Notes: a model not told the origin generated them from the sequence alone. A stretch of 15,119 nt of DNA from an uncultured Collinsella sp. (GCA_900542555.1 UQNU01000055.1:1-15119); one strand, 5' to 3'; counted from the first letter of the stretch, positions 5,017 to 12,396 are shown. Made by a program: numbers and translations.

Positions 5017-7470
5017 ATGCTGCAAAAAATCCAACGCTTTGGCGGGGCAATGTTCGCGCCCGCCATGTTGTTTTCCATATCGGGCCTTATGGTCGGCGTC
5101 TCCGCCCTCGCAACGTCTGCGGATATCGTCGGCGACCTCGCCGTATACGGAACCCCTTGGTACGTTTTTTGGACTATCATTCAGCGCGGCTCGTGGACGG
5201 TCTTTAAGCGACTTCCGCTCCTTTTTGCCGTAGCGCTGCCCATCGGCCTTGCCCAAAAGCAACCGGCACGTTGTTGCCTCGAGGCGCTCGTGGCTTATTT
5301 TGCCTATTGCTTCTTTTTGAGCGAGATCATCAAGCTAAGCGGAGACAACCTTGGACTTAAGTACCCGTCGTCTTTGACCCCCGCTAGCGGCATTACCATC
5401 ATCGACGGCATCAAGACGCTCGACACCGGCATTATCGGCCCGCTAGCGGTATCGGCAACCGTCGTCGCCATCCATGACCGCTTCTACGATGCCAAGGTCC
5501 CCGATTGGCTCGGCACCTTCTCGGGTTCCTCGCTGGTCTACCTCATCAGCTTTTTTGCCGTGTTCGCCCTTGCCGCCATCTCGGCCGCCATCGTGCCCTT
5601 CGTATACGCAGCGACCGAAACGCTGCGCCACGCACTTGTGGGCGTCGGCCCCCTCGGCGTGGGTATCTTTGCGTTTTTGGAGCGAGCACTCGAGCCCATG
5701 GGGCTGCACCACCTGCTCTACATGCCTATCTACTACGACAATTTAGTTATTAACGACGGTATCTACGCCACGTGGACCAATTTGCTCCCCATTCTCTCCC
5801 ATAGCACGCGCCCCCTCAATGAGCTTGCGCCGTGGGCTGGTTTCACCGCCACCGGCTGGGTCAAGCTCTTTGGCCTTCCTGCCATCGCCGTTGCGTTCTA
5901 CACCACCGCCAAGCCCGAACGCCGCGCTGGCCTCAAGGCCATCCTTCTGCCCGCCATCGTCGCTTCGGCGGTCTGCGGCGTCACCGAGCCGCTCGAGTTT
6001 CTCTTTATGTTCACCTATCCCGGGCTCTTTTTGCTCTATGCCGCCCTATCTTCCTGCCTCGCCATGGCTATGAACTTCTTTGGCGTCGTTGGCATCTTCT
6101 CGGGCGGCTTTATGGAAATGGCTGCCTTCAACTTTATCCCGCTCATGCGGGCGCATGCCGGCTCCTACCTTTTGGCACTCGGAATCGGACTCATCTTTAG
6201 CGTCATCTTCTTTCTGAGCTTTCGAGGTCTTATCCTGACCTTTGACCTTAAAACCCCGGGACGCGAGGACCATATCGCCAGCAACGCGGCGCTCTCACGC
6301 TTGACGGGAAACGACGTTGACGAAAAGCGCTCATCCAAAACCGGCGCTTCCGGCAACCAAGCCTCACAAGATCATCTCCTCGCCGAGCAGGTTGTGACGC
6401 TTCTGGGCGGCGTCTCCAACATTGCGGGCGCAACCAACTGCGCCACGCGTCTGCGCGTCGAAGTCGTGGATCCCTCCATCGTCGCGGACAATGCGACCTT
6501 TGTCGCAGCGGGTGCCAAAGGCCTCATCGTCACCGGCAAGACCGCTCAGGTAATCATCGGCATCTCGGTACCCCGCGTCAAAGAACACTTTGATCAGATT
6601 ATGGGACTCGAACCGGGTTTTGCATTCGCCGCCTCGCCTTTTCATGCCGGCGATGGCGCCAAAAAGTATGGCAATGTCTGCTTCTTCGACATCGACGGTA
6701 CGCTCGCCTGGCAAGATCCCAAACTTGCCCAAGAGCTCCCCGAGGGCGAGCGAGATCTTTCCCCCTATCCCAACGAGACGGTTGCACAGGCAATTCGCAC
6801 GTTTGTCGCCAACGGCAACAAAGCCTTTATCTGTACGGGGCGCACCCTCAGCTGCATCCATCCCAAGCTGCTCGAGCTGCCGTGGGCAGGCGTCGTGTGC
6901 CTCGCGGGCGGTTACGCCGAGCTCGAGGGGCGTATCGTGCGAAACGCAGCCATAAACCCTGGTCTGCTACAGCGCCTCGCCCCCTATCTCGAGCAATCGG
7001 GCGAGGTCATTCGCTTTGAGGGCATCGATCGCGTCGTGCGCATGAGTGCAGATGCCCCCGAGACGTACGGCTACGCACGCACCGTGGGCGACGCCGTCAC
7101 GCAACTTGAGCACTACAACGCCTATAAAATTCTTATGTCCACACCACTTGCCAACCGCATCGCCCAAGATGAAGAGCTTGGACCTCTGCTCTGCCTCAAC
7201 GAGCTCGAGCTCGAGGTCACAGAAATCTCGCCGCGCGAGTGCACCAAACGGGCCGGAATCAAGGCTGTGCTTGACGCCCTGGGACCAGACCACGGCACCG
7301 TATATGGCATTGGCGACGCGAGCAACGACATCGCCCTCATGGAGGCGGTCGATGTTGGCATCGCCATGGGCAACGCGCCGGACTTCCTCAAGGAAAAGGC
7401 CGACTACGTAACCGACAGCTTCGACCACGACGGTGTCGTCACCGCGCTCGAACACTTTGGGCTTGTCTAG
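5017..7470 (+). CDS. PTS alpha-glucoside-type EIIC-EIIB permease fused to HAD (Cof-type) phosphatase
   Basis: An 817-aa three-part protein. Residues 1-415 are a PTS EIIC membrane domain starting MLQKIQRFGGAMFAPA, with the GLHHLLYMP (229-237) and GVTEPLEF (321-328) signatures of the glucose/alpha-glucoside group. Residues about 452-530 are an EIIB domain whose phosphorylated cysteine is Cys475 in GATNCATRLRV. After a short linker, residues about 551-817 form a complete HAD-IIB hydrolase: motif I DIDGT (Asp558, Asp560), motif II Thr607 in CTGRT, motif III Lys744 and motif IV GDASND (766-771). All catalytic residues are present. EIICB proteins of this family normally end near 530. No EIIA domain is included, so a separate EIIA must phosphorylate Cys475. 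Inferred role: import of an alpha-glucoside as its phosphate followed by dephosphorylation by the attached domain. No 6-phospho-alpha-glucosidase is encoded nearby. GGGAGG (5004-5009) precedes the ATG. The frame is continuous, with no sign of a sequencing-caused join. Confidence 0.92.
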   Translation: MLQKIQRFGGAMFAPAMLFSISGLMVGVSALATSADIVGDLAVYGTPWYVFWTIIQRGSWTVFKRLPLLFAVALPIGLAQKQPARCCLEALVAYFAYCFFLSEIIKLSGDNLGLKYPSSLTPASGITIIDGIKTLDTGIIGPLAVSATVVAIHDRFYDAKVPDWLGTFSGSSLVYLISFFAVFALAAISAAIVPFVYAATETLRHALVGVGPLGVGIFAFLERALEPMGLHHLLYMPIYYDNLVINDGIYATWTNLLPILSHSTRPLNELAPWAGFTATGWVKLFGLPAIAVAFYTTAKPERRAGLKAILLPAIVASAVCGVTEPLEFLFMFTYPGLFLLYAALSSCLAMAMNFFGVVGIFSGGFMEMAAFNFIPLMRAHAGSYLLALGIGLIFSVIFFLSFRGLILTFDLKTPGREDHIASNAALSRLTGNDVDEKRSSKTGASGNQASQDHLLAEQVVTLLGGVSNIAGATNCATRLRVEVVDPSIVADNATFVAAGAKGLIVTGKTAQVIIGISVPRVKEHFDQIMGLEPGFAFAASPFHAGDGAKKYGNVCFFDIDGTLAWQDPKLAQELPEGERDLSPYPNETVAQAIRTFVANGNKAFICTGRTLSCIHPKLLELPWAGVVCLAGGYAELEGRIVRNAAINPGLLQRLAPYLEQSGEVIRFEGIDRVVRMSADAPETYGYARTVGDAVTQLEHYNAYKILMSTPLANRIAQDEELGPLLCLNELELEVTEISPRECTKRAGIKAVLDALGPDHGTVYGIGDASNDIALMEAVDVGIAMGNAPDFLKEKADYVTDSFDHDGVVTALEHFGLV

Positions 7471-7586
7471 CCGAGCCCCTTGCCGCGTTTGCAACCGCAA
7501 GACTCAATCGTCTTCAACCGCCGCGCTCGACGCCCCAATGTGGCAATATGTTGTCTGCATAATGCAACGGTGCAACCTAAGAAAGA

Positions 7587-8612
7587 ATGCGAGAACCCGT
7601 GTCCAGTCCGTTTACCAGCTTTTTAGCCCAGCACTTTGACCAGATTAACGACTATCTGGCCACGTTTTTTGACGGACAGGCGACTTCCGCCGATATCGAG
7701 CGTTACCTGTATACCCCGCTCTCGGCATTTACGGCCAATGCCGGCAAGCGCCACCGCCCGCTCATCTGCATGCTCGCCGCGACCGCAGTGGGCGGTAGCT
7801 TTGAGAGCGCCCACAGCGCGGCGGCAGCTATAGAGCACTTTCAATCGGGAGCGCTTATCCATGACGACATCGCCGATAACGGCCAACTGCGTCGCGGCAA
7901 GCCCTGCATGCACCTTACCGAGGGCACGGGACTTGCCATCAACTGCGGCGATCTAGCGCTCACTATGGTCACCAAGACGGTTCTCGACGACCCCACGCTC
8001 GAGGCAGACGTGAAACTCCGCGTGCTCCACGAGCTCACCGAGATGATCGTCCGAACCATCGAGGGTCAGGCGCTCGACTTGGGCTGGGTCCGCGACGGGC
8101 GCTTTGACATCTCGGTCGACGATTATCTGGACATGGCGACGCACAAGACCGCGTACTACAGCGGAGCCACGCCACTTGCCGCTGGAGCCATTATCGGCGG
8201 CGGCAGCGAGGAGCAGATTGAGGCGCTGCGCGCCTTTGGCCTGCACACGGGCCTTGCCTTCCAGATTCAGGACGATCTGCTCAACTTGATCGGCACCAAA
8301 GAGGCCGCCAACAAGGACTTCCGCACCGACATCACCGAGGGCAAGCGCACGCTTGTCGCCGTACACGCCCTCTCTGATGAACGCCACCACGACGAGGTCG
8401 AGGCAATCCTTTCCTCGGGCACCGAGGACCCCGCGCAACTCGCGCGTGCCGTGGAGATCTTCCAGCAGACCGGCTCGATTGATTTCGCCCACGCCTACGC
8501 GCTGGACCTGACCGCCAAAGCCAAGGCCGCCATCGAGGACGTTTCGCTCGACCAGCATGCACGCGAACTGTTCCTCTCCATGGCAGATTTCTTTGTGGAG
8601 CGCCTTAACTAG
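7587..8612 (+). CDS. Polyprenyl (farnesyl/geranylgeranyl-type) diphosphate synthase
   Basis: Soluble trans-isoprenyl diphosphate synthase that condenses isopentenyl diphosphate with allylic diphosphates, giving precursors for quinones, carotenoids or the cell-wall lipid carrier. The chain has NAGKRHRP near residue 51, the first Asp-rich motif DDIAD (93-97) followed by LRRGKP, and the second Asp-rich motif in FQIQDDLLN (225-233), then KDFRTDITEGKRT. Residues ahead of the first motif are small (Gly88, Ala89), which usually allows a C20 or longer product; this is a weak prediction. The ATG at 7587 has only a very close purine stretch (AAGAAAG), and GTG at 7599 (MSSPFTSFL...) is an alternative start. 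No clear promoter or terminator is visible in the 116-base gap after the PTS gene, though the frame stands alone and is likely transcribed separately. Confidence 0.93.
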   Translation: MREPVSSPFTSFLAQHFDQINDYLATFFDGQATSADIERYLYTPLSAFTANAGKRHRPLICMLAATAVGGSFESAHSAAAAIEHFQSGALIHDDIADNGQLRRGKPCMHLTEGTGLAINCGDLALTMVTKTVLDDPTLEADVKLRVLHELTEMIVRTIEGQALDLGWVRDGRFDISVDDYLDMATHKTAYYSGATPLAAGAIIGGGSEEQIEALRAFGLHTGLAFQIQDDLLNLIGTKEAANKDFRTDITEGKRTLVAVHALSDERHHDEVEAILSSGTEDPAQLARAVEIFQQTGSIDFAHAYALDLTAKAKAAIEDVSLDQHARELFLSMADFFVERLN

Positions 8613-8654
8613 CGGGGGTTATAAAACCTGTCAGCAGCGTATTTGGGTACAACT

Positions 8655-8663
8655 TGCTACACT
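8655..8663 (+). promoter_or_regulatory. Extended -10 promoter candidate for the peptidoglycan-binding-domain gene
   Basis: TTGCTACACT contains TG-C-TACACT, an extended -10 with four of six consensus bases, 88 bases before the start at 8751. No good -35 is found, which extended -10 promoters tolerate. Confidence 0.35.
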
Positions 8664-8750
8664 GTTGAATGTATGTTTATGCATCTCTTTGCGTCGTCTA
8701 TCCGACAGGCGCTCAAATAGTACGAATGATACGCCGAAAGGGGTTCGTTC

Positions 8751-9656
8751 ATGGAACCTATTACAATGGGCATGCAGGGAGCAGCCGTCGAGGACGTGCA
8801 GTCCCGCCTTCTGCAGCTCGGCTATACAATCGATGACGCCGAGGTCTCCGACAAGCGCTTTGGCACCACCACCGAGCAGGCTGTTGGCACCTTTAGGCTC
8901 GATAGCGGCCTTGCCGCTGGCTGTGCCGTCGATATCCCCTGTTGGAGCGCCCTGGTAGACGCCTCGTATAAGCTGGGCGACCGCACGCTCTATCTGCGCA
9001 TGCCCAATTTCCATGGCGCCGACGTTCAGGCCCTGCAGCGCGCGCTCAACGTTTTGGGCTTTGCCTGCGGTGAGGACGACGGCTATTTTGGCCCGCACAC
9101 CGAGGCCGCTCTGCAGCAGTTCCAGGAAAATGTTGGCCTGTTTGCCGATGGCATGGCGTTCCAGGATACCTACGCCTATATCAACCGCCTGCATCACGTG
9201 TGGGAGGGTAAGCCCTCGGTTACCGAGGCCGAGTCGCGCATCGGTTTTGCCCGTGCCGCCAACGTGCTCGAGCGTTTCCAGATTGCCGTCATCGGTGAGG
9301 ACCCCATCGCACGCAGCGTTGCATCGCGCATGTGGAACATCGCCACGGCGACGACCGACAGCAGCGGTTTGATGCTTTGCGATTCCGAGGTTCCGACCGA
9401 CGTGGATCTGGTGCTCGAGATCGCAAGCGATGAGCTGCCCGCAGATGCTGCGCCGCGCGCCACGATCGCCCTTGCCGAGTGTCACAACCTTGCACAGCGC
9501 ATCCGCACCGCCAATGTCGCCGCGCAGCAAAAGCCCGCGCGCATCCGCATTGAGCTCACGGGCATGACGCGCTACAACGGAACCTTCACCGCAAGTGATG
9601 CGCAGACACTCGCCGTACGCCTGCTCGATGGCGTTTGCGATGCCCTCGCAGATTAG
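8751..9656 (+). CDS. Protein with two PG_binding_1 domains and an unassigned C-terminal domain
   Basis: A 301-aa protein of unknown function. Residues about 6-70 and 86-146 are two peptidoglycan-binding (PG_binding_1) repeats; the second is textbook: HGADVQALQRALNVLGF, then DGYFGPHTEAALQQFQ. The first is more diverged (GAAVEDVQSRLLQLGY, RFGTTTEQAVGTFR). Residues about 165-301 form an alpha/beta domain that I cannot assign, with strands such as FQIAVIG, VDLVLEIAS and ARIRIELTG. There is no signal peptide, membrane span or lipobox, so despite its domains it appears cytoplasmic. Mycobacterial CwlM is likewise cytoplasmic, with two such domains ahead of a non-catalytic amidase fold, and controls peptidoglycan precursor synthesis. 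A comparable regulatory role is possible but unproven here. The ATG has AAAGGGG upstream. The probable tRNA promoter lies inside its 3' end. Confidence 0.8.
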   Translation: MEPITMGMQGAAVEDVQSRLLQLGYTIDDAEVSDKRFGTTTEQAVGTFRLDSGLAAGCAVDIPCWSALVDASYKLGDRTLYLRMPNFHGADVQALQRALNVLGFACGEDDGYFGPHTEAALQQFQENVGLFADGMAFQDTYAYINRLHHVWEGKPSVTEAESRIGFARAANVLERFQIAVIGEDPIARSVASRMWNIATATTDSSGLMLCDSEVPTDVDLVLEIASDELPADAAPRATIALAECHNLAQRIRTANVAAQQKPARIRIELTGMTRYNGTFTASDAQTLAVRLLDGVCDALAD

Positions 9657-9663
9657 GTAAACT
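9635..9663 (+). promoter_or_regulatory. Probable tRNA-Gln promoter
   Basis: TTGCGA (9635-9640) and TAAACT (9658-9663) have exact 17-base spacing and each match four of six consensus bases. The -35 and spacer overlap the last codons of the preceding gene. The predicted start near 9670 leaves a ~25-nt precursor leader containing a GTTGC/GCAAC hairpin. Confidence 0.5.
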
Positions 9664-9694
9664 AAACGGGTTGCTTTTGGGCAACACCACACAT

Positions 9695-9769
9695 TGGGAC
9701 GTAGTTCAACGGTAGAACTCCGGTTTTTGGTGCCGGCTGTTGGGGGTTCGAATCCCTCCGTCCCAGCCA
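9695..9769 (+). tRNA. tRNA-Gln (anticodon TTG)
   Basis: A complete cloverleaf with encoded CCA. Acceptor arms are TGGGACG (9695-9701) and CGTCCCA (9759-9765), followed by G and CCA (9766-9769). D-stem is GTTC/GAAC. Anticodon arm is CCGGT-TTTTGGT-GCCGG with TTG at positions 34-36 and a closing U-G pair. Variable loop is CTGTT. T-arm is GGGGG-TTCGAAT-CCCTC with one G-U. The unpaired-type U1-A72 start and the TTG anticodon are typical of bacterial tRNA-Gln. The long minus-strand frames crossing it are translation artefacts. Confidence 0.96.
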
Positions 9770-9776
9770 AAGAAAC

Positions 9777-9817
9777 AAGCCTCTCGAACGCATAGCCGAT
9801 CGGGAGGCTTTTCTTGT
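9777..9817 (+). terminator. Intrinsic terminator after tRNA-Gln
   Basis: AAGCCTCTCGA (9777-9787) pairs with TCGGGAGGCTT (9800-9810) with one G-U pair and a 12-nt loop, followed by TTCTTGTG. It begins eight bases after the CCA end. Confidence 0.8.
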
Positions 9818-9824
9818 GAGCAAG

Positions 9825-9841
9825 CGGAGGGATTCGAACCC
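9825..9841 (-). repeat. Inverted copy of the tRNA-Gln T-arm segment
   Basis: These 17 bases are the exact reverse complement of 9744-9760 of tRNA-Gln (T-arm plus the first acceptor bases). Similarity stops sharply on both sides, and no cloverleaf can be built around it. It may be a tRNA fragment left by an integration or rearrangement; T-arm sequences are widely conserved, so chance or another tRNA as source is also possible. The rest of 9842-9962 shows no gene or recognisable site. Confidence 0.45.
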
Positions 9842-9962
9842 GCAAGGAATCTACCTATATAAGACAGACGCCCCAGGCCCATAACGACCAAGAGCGCCTT
9901 GCATCTAGAATTATCAGCCCTGTTCCGAAAAGCGAGCCGCATGCAACAACCAAGTAACCACA

Positions 9963-10099
9963 GGCCCCGGGAGAGCGGGGACACCGGCTTAGGTTTATCG
10001 CGAGTTCCGCACGAACAGGAGGCCACTTAATGTGGCCTCCGTCGTGAGCAGGACTGTAGAGCAGGAAACCTAAGCCGGTGTCCCCGCTCTCCCGGGGCC
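9963..10099. repeat. Nested inverted-repeat element with perfect 34-bp arms
   Basis: Bases 9963-9996 and 10066-10099 are exact reverse complements over 34 positions, enclosing 69 bases. The interior has its own perfect 9-bp hairpin, GGAGGCCAC (10018-10026) and GTGGCCTCC (10032-10040), loop TTAAT, extended by CACGA/TCGTG across small bulges. No coding frame fits, no T-tract follows either arm, and no target-site duplication is evident (CCACA before, GGCGG after). It begins 9 bases after the stop of the convergent DUF2220 gene. It could be a MITE-like or REP-type dispersed element, a processed RNA hairpin, or a bidirectional transcription block. Confidence 0.9.
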
Positions 10100-10107
10100 G
10101 GCGGAAT

Positions 10108-12291
10108 CTAGTTGTTCAGCATGCGGTCGAAGCTTCCCGAGTCACCATCTCGATAGTCTGCGGTCATCAGGATCTCCTGCGGAATGCGCCCGCCCTCGCG
10201 CAGCACGTTGCGGAACTGCACGCGCGTAACCATGGGCAGATCCTTGATCGTCGCCGCCAGGTTCTGCGGCACGCCCTGGTTGGCAGCCGCGGGCTCGCAC
10301 TCGCCGCCGGCCTTCACGCGACGCTTATGCTCGGCGAGCATGGCGCGGTACATGCCGGCATGCAGGCGAATCTCAACCACATTGGCATTGCGAGCCTGTT
10401 CGACGATGCGCGCGCCCTCGCGATCGATATCGCCTACGTAGTAGACGTAGTTAAAGCGATAGCCAATCTCGGCCAGATAATCGTCCAGGGCATGCGAGAC
10501 GCTCGCCTTGCAGCCGCCGCCAAAAATCACGCCGCCCACCTTGGTACCAAAGAGCTTGGCATGTTTGCGTCCGCGCAGGAGCTTGACGATCTCGTCATAG
10601 GTGTCCAGGTTCTCGACCATAATGAACGGCTTGTCGGCACCCAGCGTAAAGAAGCCCGTAAAGTGCACGGGGCGATTGGGGGCGACCTTGATCGCCTGCA
10701 TGCTGATGCCCTTTTCGGTCATACGCCTGATCAGGCGCTCACCGTGCTTGCCGTCAAAAGCCTTCTCGTCGTTAAAGATCTGGTAGGCACGCTGGCGGCG
10801 CGAGGCAACCGGCGTATCGGCACCTCGGTTCTGCTCGATCCAAGCCTGGATGATTGCGATTTCCTCGGCAATCTTGCGGTTGGACATCTCGTTGTGCTGA
10901 GTGCGCTGCGGAGCCTTTTTGCCGTCCTTGCCCTCGACCTTTACGATCTGTGTCTGCTGCTCCTTGATCTTAGAGAGCGCCGTGGGCGTAGGGACAACTT
11001 TGAGCAGCTGCCTGCCTAAAACGCGGGCAAGGGCAAACGCCGAGGCCTCGCCGTGAACGGCCGACTTGGGCTGCTGGGCAGCAGTATCTGCTGCGGCAGA
11101 CTCCGGCTTCCTCTGAGACTTGCGCTTAGAATCGCCTTGGGAATTGCGCTCGCGCTTCGGCATAGACGCCTGCTTCTGCGGACGAACGGACTTGCTCTCC
11201 TTCGCCGGCTGGCGCTTAGGCTGCCCCGAAGAAACCTCGGCCTTCGCATCCTCGTTCTGCGGCGTGGTCTTCTCGGCCGCAGTCTCGGCATGGGAACTGC
11301 GGCCCCCACGATGGCGACGGCGGCGAGGCTTGCTCGACGCGCCCTGCTCCGTCTGCTCATCAGTAGGCTGCTGGTCCTTGGCCTCGGCATCAACCTCAAG
11401 CTGCGGCTCAACAGGCTTTTGCTCGCGAGCCACCGGCTCAACGGCCTTCTCGTCCTTCTCGCCCTGAGTGGTCGAAGCCGGTTCGCTCTTCTCCTGACGC
11501 CTTACGGGATACGCGCGCCCCGCAAAACCACGTCCGGGACGGCATGAACCCGGAGCCTTCTTGGCAGACTCCTCAACATCGTCTGCAACCTCAGAAGACT
11601 CTTCAACCTCACGCGCGGCATCCTGCTGTGCAGCCTTAAAGTGAGCACCGCGACGGCGCTTGGGCTCTTGGGCCTCCACGGGCTTTTGCTCCTTCGTGGG
11701 CTTCTGCGACTCGGCAGCAACCTCGGTCTCAACAGCCTCGGCATCCGTCTCGCCCTTTTGAGCAACGGCGCGACGGAAGCGCTCCTGCTGGGCGCGGCGC
11801 TGCGCATCGCGCTTGCCACCCCCACCAAAACCGCCGCGTCCTGCCTTGGCCGTAAAGGCACGCACGACGTTCTCATCGAGCAACTCATCGGTATCGACAT
11901 GCCCACGCGGAGCAACTTCTTCCACAGCAGGCACGTCAGCGAAATCGTCGACGACAAAATCTTCGACGGACTCGGCAGGCTGCTCCTGGGCATCGCGGAT
12001 CTCGGCATTGATGGTATAGAACGCCGGGCGCCCGTTAATGCCGCTACCCTCGATCTTGGTCACGATATTTGCCGCGATAAGCTCATCGCGCATCGCCTTG
12101 GTGTCGCACTCTTTATCGACGGAGCGGAAAATCTGCGCCAGCGCACTCGACTTAATCTTGAGCGCCTTGCGGCAAAGCAGGTCGTAGGCAACCAGCTTGG
12201 CACGCTCAGCAGAAAGCGACGTCTGGCTGCTCAGACGTTCAGCCAGGGCATCGACATTATTTTGGTTATCGGAATATACCGTCTTGGCCAC
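10108..12291 (-). CDS. Long protein with C-terminal DUF2220/Toprim (Wadjet JetD-like) domain
   Basis: 727 aa from GTG 12291, chosen because AAAGGGG lies just upstream; an in-frame ATG at 12315 (735 aa) lacks a ribosome site. Numbering here is for the 735-aa form. Residues about 15-105 look like a winged-helix domain (SAERAKLVAYDLLCRKALK, NGRPAFYTINAEI). Residues about 106-425 are low-complexity, rich in Glu, Lys, Gln, Ala and Arg, with basic patches (RRRRHRGGR) and probably disordered. Residues about 500-735 resemble DUF2220: RRQRAYQIFNDEKAFDGKHG, then a Toprim core with Glu568 in MVENLDTY, IFGGGCKASVSHAL, and the metal-binding pair Asp629/Asp631 in YYVGDIDREG. In Wadjet, JetD carries this domain as the DNA-cleaving subunit, but no JetA, JetB or JetC gene is present here. 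A DNA- or RNA-cleaving role is inferred from the intact Toprim acidic residues. Confidence 0.75.
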   Translation of the reverse strand: MAKTVYSDNQNNVDALAERLSSQTSLSAERAKLVAYDLLCRKALKIKSSALAQIFRSVDKECDTKAMRDELIAANIVTKIEGSGINGRPAFYTINAEIRDAQEQPAESVEDFVVDDFADVPAVEEVAPRGHVDTDELLDENVVRAFTAKAGRGGFGGGGKRDAQRRAQQERFRRAVAQKGETDAEAVETEVAAESQKPTKEQKPVEAQEPKRRRGAHFKAAQQDAAREVEESSEVADDVEESAKKAPGSCRPGRGFAGRAYPVRRQEKSEPASTTQGEKDEKAVEPVAREQKPVEPQLEVDAEAKDQQPTDEQTEQGASSKPRRRRHRGGRSSHAETAAEKTTPQNEDAKAEVSSGQPKRQPAKESKSVRPQKQASMPKRERNSQGDSKRKSQRKPESAAADTAAQQPKSAVHGEASAFALARVLGRQLLKVVPTPTALSKIKEQQTQIVKVEGKDGKKAPQRTQHNEMSNRKIAEEIAIIQAWIEQNRGADTPVASRRQRAYQIFNDEKAFDGKHGERLIRRMTEKGISMQAIKVAPNRPVHFTGFFTLGADKPFIMVENLDTYDEIVKLLRGRKHAKLFGTKVGGVIFGGGCKASVSHALDDYLAEIGYRFNYVYYVGDIDREGARIVEQARNANVVEIRLHAGMYRAMLAEHKRRVKAGGECEPAAANQGVPQNLAATIKDLPMVTRVQFRNVLREGGRIPQEILMTADYRDGDSGSFDRMLNN

Positions 12292-12303
12292 GGGGCCCCT
12301 TTC

Positions 12304-12328
12304 ATATGTACACATATACGTCTATATG
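12304..12328. promoter_or_regulatory. Two overlapping palindromes before the JetD-like gene
   Basis: ATATGTACACATAT (12304-12317, 6-2-6) and CATATACGTCTATATG (12313-12328, 6-4-6) are perfect inverted repeats sharing five bases, placed 13-37 bases upstream of the preferred GTG start. They cover the region where a promoter -10 would be expected (TATAGA or TATATG on the minus strand). An operator for an unknown regulator is possible. Confidence 0.35.
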
Positions 12329-12396
12329 GTACAACGCGCGCCCTAATCCACGCAAAACATCTGCGAGAACACTCGAGCGTCACCCGCTTTCGCATG

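Noticed and set aside
7471..7586. Terminator after the PTS fusion gene
   Set aside because: Only a weak AAGAC/GTCTT stem (5 bp) without a T-tract is present, not enough to call.
8631..9845. 404-aa minus-strand reading frame opposite the PG-binding gene and tRNA
   Set aside because: It reads the tRNA antisense (GFEPPTAGTKNRSSTVELRP is a well-known translated-tRNA artefact) and overlaps a well-supported plus-strand gene.
9706..10026. 106-aa minus-strand frame across the tRNA and the inverted repeat
   Set aside because: Contains WDGGIRTPNSRHQKPEFYR, another tRNA-derived artefact, with no domain and no credible ribosome-binding site.
9963..10099. Insertion sequence or CRISPR-type array
   Set aside because: No transposase frame, no target-site duplication and no regularly spaced direct repeats; only a nested inverted repeat is present.
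10078..11019. 313-aa plus-strand frame beginning in the right inverted-repeat arm
   Set aside because: Antisense shadow of the DUF2220/Toprim coding region, which has recognisable motifs.
11053..11547. Plus-strand Leu/Arg-rich frames opposite the linker region
   Set aside because: Artefact of the repetitive Glu/Lys/Ala codons of the disordered linker on the other strand.
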